Below, one piece after another: positions 14,604 to 17,363 of a stretch of DNA of 17,363 nucleotides. Position numbers and translations under genes: made by a program. The notes under the pieces are model-generated. The model was not told where the DNA came from, ran no database searches, and worked only from the letters and a program-made list of their open reading frames with translations. Position 1 is the first letter of the stretch, and the number at the start of each line of letters is the position of its first letter. Source of the DNA: ECT2AJA-044 sp965658225 (lineage in GTDB: Bacteria > Bacteroidota > Bacteroidia > Flavobacteriales > ECT2AJA-044); NCBI GenBank assembly GCA_965658225.1, contig CBFHRK010000042.1, positions 1-17,363 on the forward strand, in the 5' to 3' direction.

Positions 14604-17317
14604 TGGAAGAAGAGTTGGAGCCAATGAGTGAAATGGACGGTGCGGCAACGAGCACCAAAGTATCGGGCATGTACAAAGACTGGTTCTTGGATTATGCCTC
14701 TTACGTTATTCTTGAGCGCGCGGTGCCCTCTCTTGAAGACGGGTTTAAACCGGTTCAAAGAAGACTCCTGCACAGTTTAAAAGAAATGGAAGATGGCCGG
14801 TATCATAAGGTTGCTAATCTTATAGGTCATACCATGAAGTACCACCCACATGGCGATGCTTCCATTGGCGACGCATTGGTGCAATTGGGTCAAAAAGATT
14901 TACTCATAGACTGTCAGGGAAACTGGGGTAATATTTACACGGGAGATCGAGCAGCCGCACCCCGTTACATCGAAGCACGACTGTCTAAATTTGCCTTAGA
15001 TGTAGTTTTTAGTCCGAAAGTGACCCAATGGCAAGCGAGCTATGATGGTAGGGGCAAGGAGCCCGTTTTTCTCCCCGCCAAGTTTCCAATTCTATTGGCA
15101 CAAGGAGTTGAGGGTATTGCGGTCGGATTATCGACCAAAATAATGCCTCACAACTTTGTCGAACTCATAGATGCAAGTATCGACACGCTGAAAGGGAAGA
15201 AACCAAAATTGTTTCCTGATTTTCCGACCGCAGGAATTGCCGATTTCTCTCAGTATAATGATGGGAAACGGGGGTCTCGAATAAAGGTCCGTGCCAAGAT
15301 CAATATTGAGGATAAAAACTTGTTGCGAATCAGTGAAATCCCTTTTGGAACAACCACTGTTTCGCTCATTGACAGTATTCTCAAAGCAAATGATCGAGGA
15401 AAAATCAAGGTTAAGAAAATTGAAGACAACACGGCGGAGCACGTAGAAATACTGGTTCATATACCAACGCAATTGTCTCCAGATAAAACGATTGATGCGC
15501 TTTATGCTTTCACCGATTGTGAAGTGAGTATTAGTCCGTTGTGTTGCGTAATTCAGAATGATCAACCTTTTTTCGCGGGCGTTAGCGACTTAATTCGTTT
15601 GAGTACTGAGAATACTCTGGCCATTCTTAAAAGAGAATTGGAGATAGAGCTCGACGAACACGAAGAGCATTGGCATTTCGCTAACCTCGAGCGCATTTTT
15701 ATTGAGGAACGCATTTACCGCGATATCGAGGAAGAAGAAACCTGGGAGGGTGTAATCGAGGCTATCGATAAAGGGCTTAAACCGCACACGAAACACTTAC
15801 TTCGAGAAGTTACTCGAGACGATATTGTGCGATTGACTGAGATTCGGATTAAAAGAATTTCCAAATTCGATTTAGACAAGGCGCAGGCGCTTATTGAGAG
15901 TTTAGAGGAAAAAATTGAGCAGGTGAAGCATCATTTAGCCAATTTGGTGGATTATGCAATTGACTATTTTAAGAACCTAAAGAGCAAATACAAAGAGGGC
16001 CGGGAGCGGAAAACCGAAATTCGAGCATTTGATGAAATCATTGCAACGAAAGTAGCTATTGCAAATGAACGTCTTTATATGGACCGCGCAGAAGGGTTTA
16101 TCGGGACTTCCTTGCGGAAGGATGAGTTCGTAACGGAATGTAGTGACATTGACGATATCATCGTTTTCCGAAAAGACGGTAAAATGATGGTGACAAAGGT
16201 GGATAAAAAGACCTTTGTTGGAAAAGACATCATACACGTTGCTGTTTGGAAGAAACAAGATAAACGCACTGTTTACAATATGATCTATCGCGATGGACCG
16301 AATGGATCGAATTATGTAAAACGGTTCTCGGTTACGAGTATTACCCGTGATCGTGAATACGACCTAACGGCCGGAAATGCAAAATCGGAAGTCCAATATT
16401 TTACGGCGAACCCAAATGGAGAGGCAGAGCGCGTAATGGTCTATTTGCGTCAGCTAAAGCGACTAAAGAAAACCAATTTCGAATTGGATTTCGCCGATGT
16501 TTTAATAAAAGGACGCGTTGCAAAAGGGAATATTCTCACAAAGAATCCCATTAAGCGAATAGATCTTCGAGAGGAAGGTGTAAGTACTTTAAATCCGCAG
16601 AAGATATGGTTCGACGACACCGTACGGAAGTTGAATACAGAAGGTCGAGGAGAATTACTGGGGGCGTTTAGTGGCGATGACCGTATTCTCGAAGTTACTC
16701 AAGCTGGATCTTATCGTTTATTAGGGTTTGACCTGGCTACTCATTTTGAAGAGGACGTAGTTCTGCTCGAGAAATTTAATCCTGAAAAACCGCTAAGCGT
16801 GGTCTATTTCGAAGGGGAAAAGGAAATGCACTATGTGAAACGCTTTATTCCGGAAATGGTAGACAAGCTCAAAAAGGTTGATTTCTTGACCGAAAGTGAG
16901 GGAACCTATTTGGAGTTGGTTACCAGTGATTATATACCTGTTATTGACATCGAATTCACGAAGCTGGCGAACAAAGACCGCCGTCCAAATGAAGAAGTGA
17001 ATATAGCTGAGTTTATTTCTACCAAAGGCGTAAAGGCAATGGGGAACCAGCTGACTAAATATAAAGTTCGTGCCATTAGCGCGTTAGAACCCATTGAAAA
17101 AGACCCGCCAGGGCCAGAGCAGCCATCGAGCCGGGAGGCTCCCGAAAACAATACAGAAAAAGAACCTGTTGTAAATACTGATCCAGACGCAACAGCAAAA
17201 GAACCTGTTGCTCAGGCGGATGTAGACCCCACGGAAAAAGATCAACCCACGTCTATTAAAAAGAAGGACAATGATGATGACACCGAAGCTGGTCAAATCA
17301 GTCTTGAACTCGATTAA
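14603..17317 (+). CDS. parC: Type IIA DNA topoisomerase, cleavage subunit (topoisomerase IV subunit A, ParC-like)
   Basis: From the ATG at 14603 the product is 904 aa. A TTG three bases upstream is also in frame, but ATG in a TGATG junction is the natural start. The winged-helix/tower core shows SYVILERAVPSLEDGFKPVQRR (33-54), HPHGDASIGDALVQLG (81-96) and the catalytic tyrosine in AAAPRYIEARLS (117-128, Tyr122, preceded by Arg121). A long coiled-coil segment lies around 420-460. The beta-pinwheel C-terminal domain (about 505-810) has no canonical QRRGGKG GyrA box, arguing for topoisomerase IV over gyrase. Residues 828-904 form a disordered tail rich in Pro, Glu, Asp and Lys with a 13-aa repeat, ending GQISLELD. 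At the position of the quinolone-binding serine (GyrA Ser83) this protein has Ala86. It works with the ParE-like subunit to pass DNA duplexes. Confidence 0.95.
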   Translation: MEEELEPMSEMDGAATSTKVSGMYKDWFLDYASYVILERAVPSLEDGFKPVQRRLLHSLKEMEDGRYHKVANLIGHTMKYHPHGDASIGDALVQLGQKDLLIDCQGNWGNIYTGDRAAAPRYIEARLSKFALDVVFSPKVTQWQASYDGRGKEPVFLPAKFPILLAQGVEGIAVGLSTKIMPHNFVELIDASIDTLKGKKPKLFPDFPTAGIADFSQYNDGKRGSRIKVRAKINIEDKNLLRISEIPFGTTTVSLIDSILKANDRGKIKVKKIEDNTAEHVEILVHIPTQLSPDKTIDALYAFTDCEVSISPLCCVIQNDQPFFAGVSDLIRLSTENTLAILKRELEIELDEHEEHWHFANLERIFIEERIYRDIEEEETWEGVIEAIDKGLKPHTKHLLREVTRDDIVRLTEIRIKRISKFDLDKAQALIESLEEKIEQVKHHLANLVDYAIDYFKNLKSKYKEGRERKTEIRAFDEIIATKVAIANERLYMDRAEGFIGTSLRKDEFVTECSDIDDIIVFRKDGKMMVTKVDKKTFVGKDIIHVAVWKKQDKRTVYNMIYRDGPNGSNYVKRFSVTSITRDREYDLTAGNAKSEVQYFTANPNGEAERVMVYLRQLKRLKKTNFELDFADVLIKGRVAKGNILTKNPIKRIDLREEGVSTLNPQKIWFDDTVRKLNTEGRGELLGAFSGDDRILEVTQAGSYRLLGFDLATHFEEDVVLLEKFNPEKPLSVVYFEGEKEMHYVKRFIPEMVDKLKKVDFLTESEGTYLELVTSDYIPVIDIEFTKLANKDRRPNEEVNIAEFISTKGVKAMGNQLTKYKVRAISALEPIEKDPPGPEQPSSREAPENNTEKEPVVNTDPDATAKEPVAQADVDPTEKDQPTSIKKKDNDDDTEAGQISLELD
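17158..17210 (+). repeat. In-frame direct repeat in the parC tail
   Basis: The 14-bp sequence AAAAGAACCTGTTG occurs at 17158-17171 and again at 17197-17210, 39 nt apart. This equals 13 codons, so the protein shows a 13-residue repeat beginning KEPV, with a third, weaker copy starting EKDQP. It suggests local duplication in a disordered tail. Confidence 0.7.
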
Positions 17318-17330
17318 ACGTTGATTTAGT

Positions 17331-17338
17331 TATCTTCG
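17331..17338 (+). promoter_or_regulatory. Candidate -7 box for the gene beginning at the right edge
   Basis: TATCTTCG matches TAnnTTTG with one mismatch and is followed 22 nt later by an ATG at 17361-17363, the last bases of the window. This may be the start codon of the next gene on the plus strand, but no codon after it can be read. Confidence 0.35.
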
Positions 17339-17363
17339 CAATCTTACTTATCTACTCAAAATG

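Noticed and set aside
1..17363. Defence system, prophage, transposon or CRISPR array
   Set aside because: All genes are recognisable housekeeping or envelope-related families, there are no spaced direct repeats, and no transposase, integrase or nuclease gene is present.

Overview
The window looks like chromosomal DNA from a Bacteroidota, most likely a flavobacterial lineage. Five things point there: TAnnTTTG-type -7 promoter boxes in front of several genes, almost no Shine-Dalgarno sequences, a 904-aa ParC with a disordered acidic tail encoded next to ParE, an ECF sigma factor/anti-sigma/'sensor' trio of Bacteroidota type, and split transketolase subunits. I cannot fix the family or genus. 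Base composition looks even throughout. I see no insertion sequence, phage gene, tRNA, rRNA or CRISPR array, so this is core-genome sequence with a few odd insertions in its operons.

Layout. (1) Positions 1-431, minus: the first 143 codons of a sodium:solute symporter, cut by the window edge. (2) 467-4784, plus: a tightly coupled four-gene operon of an RlmL-type 23S rRNA methyltransferase, PriA helicase, a CoA-binding protein and a thioredoxin-like protein. (3) 4764-5951, minus: a class III aminotransferase whose 3' end overlaps the thioredoxin gene by 21 bp. (4) 6013-7518, minus: ECF sigma factor, single-pass membrane anti-sigma candidate and secreted Spy/LTXXQ-like protein, closed by a strong terminator. 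(5) 7657-10844, minus: transketolase N-terminal subunit, a secreted von Willebrand A protein and transketolase C-terminal subunit in one operon with its own terminator. (6) 10962-12056, plus: the YchF ATPase, divergent from the transketolase operon. (7) 12057-12270: a 214-nt intergenic stretch full of hairpins. (8) 12271-17317, plus: parE, a small membrane protein and parC, with overlapping stop and start codons. The last bases hold a promoter-like box and an ATG at 17361 that may start the next gene.

How the genes work together. ParE and ParC form a type IIA topoisomerase (topoisomerase IV type). The transketolase halves together make one enzyme of the non-oxidative pentose phosphate pathway. 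The sigma/anti-sigma/sensor genes form an envelope-signal transcription switch. PriA restarts stalled replication forks and the methyltransferase matures 23S rRNA.

The most interesting points are unrelated genes placed inside two-subunit enzyme operons (a secreted vWA protein between the transketolase halves, a membrane protein between parE and parC), a possible structured RNA with complementary hairpin loops ahead of parE, and promoter boxes only 4-5 nt from start codons, which suggests leaderless mRNAs. No wholly new multi-gene system is evident.
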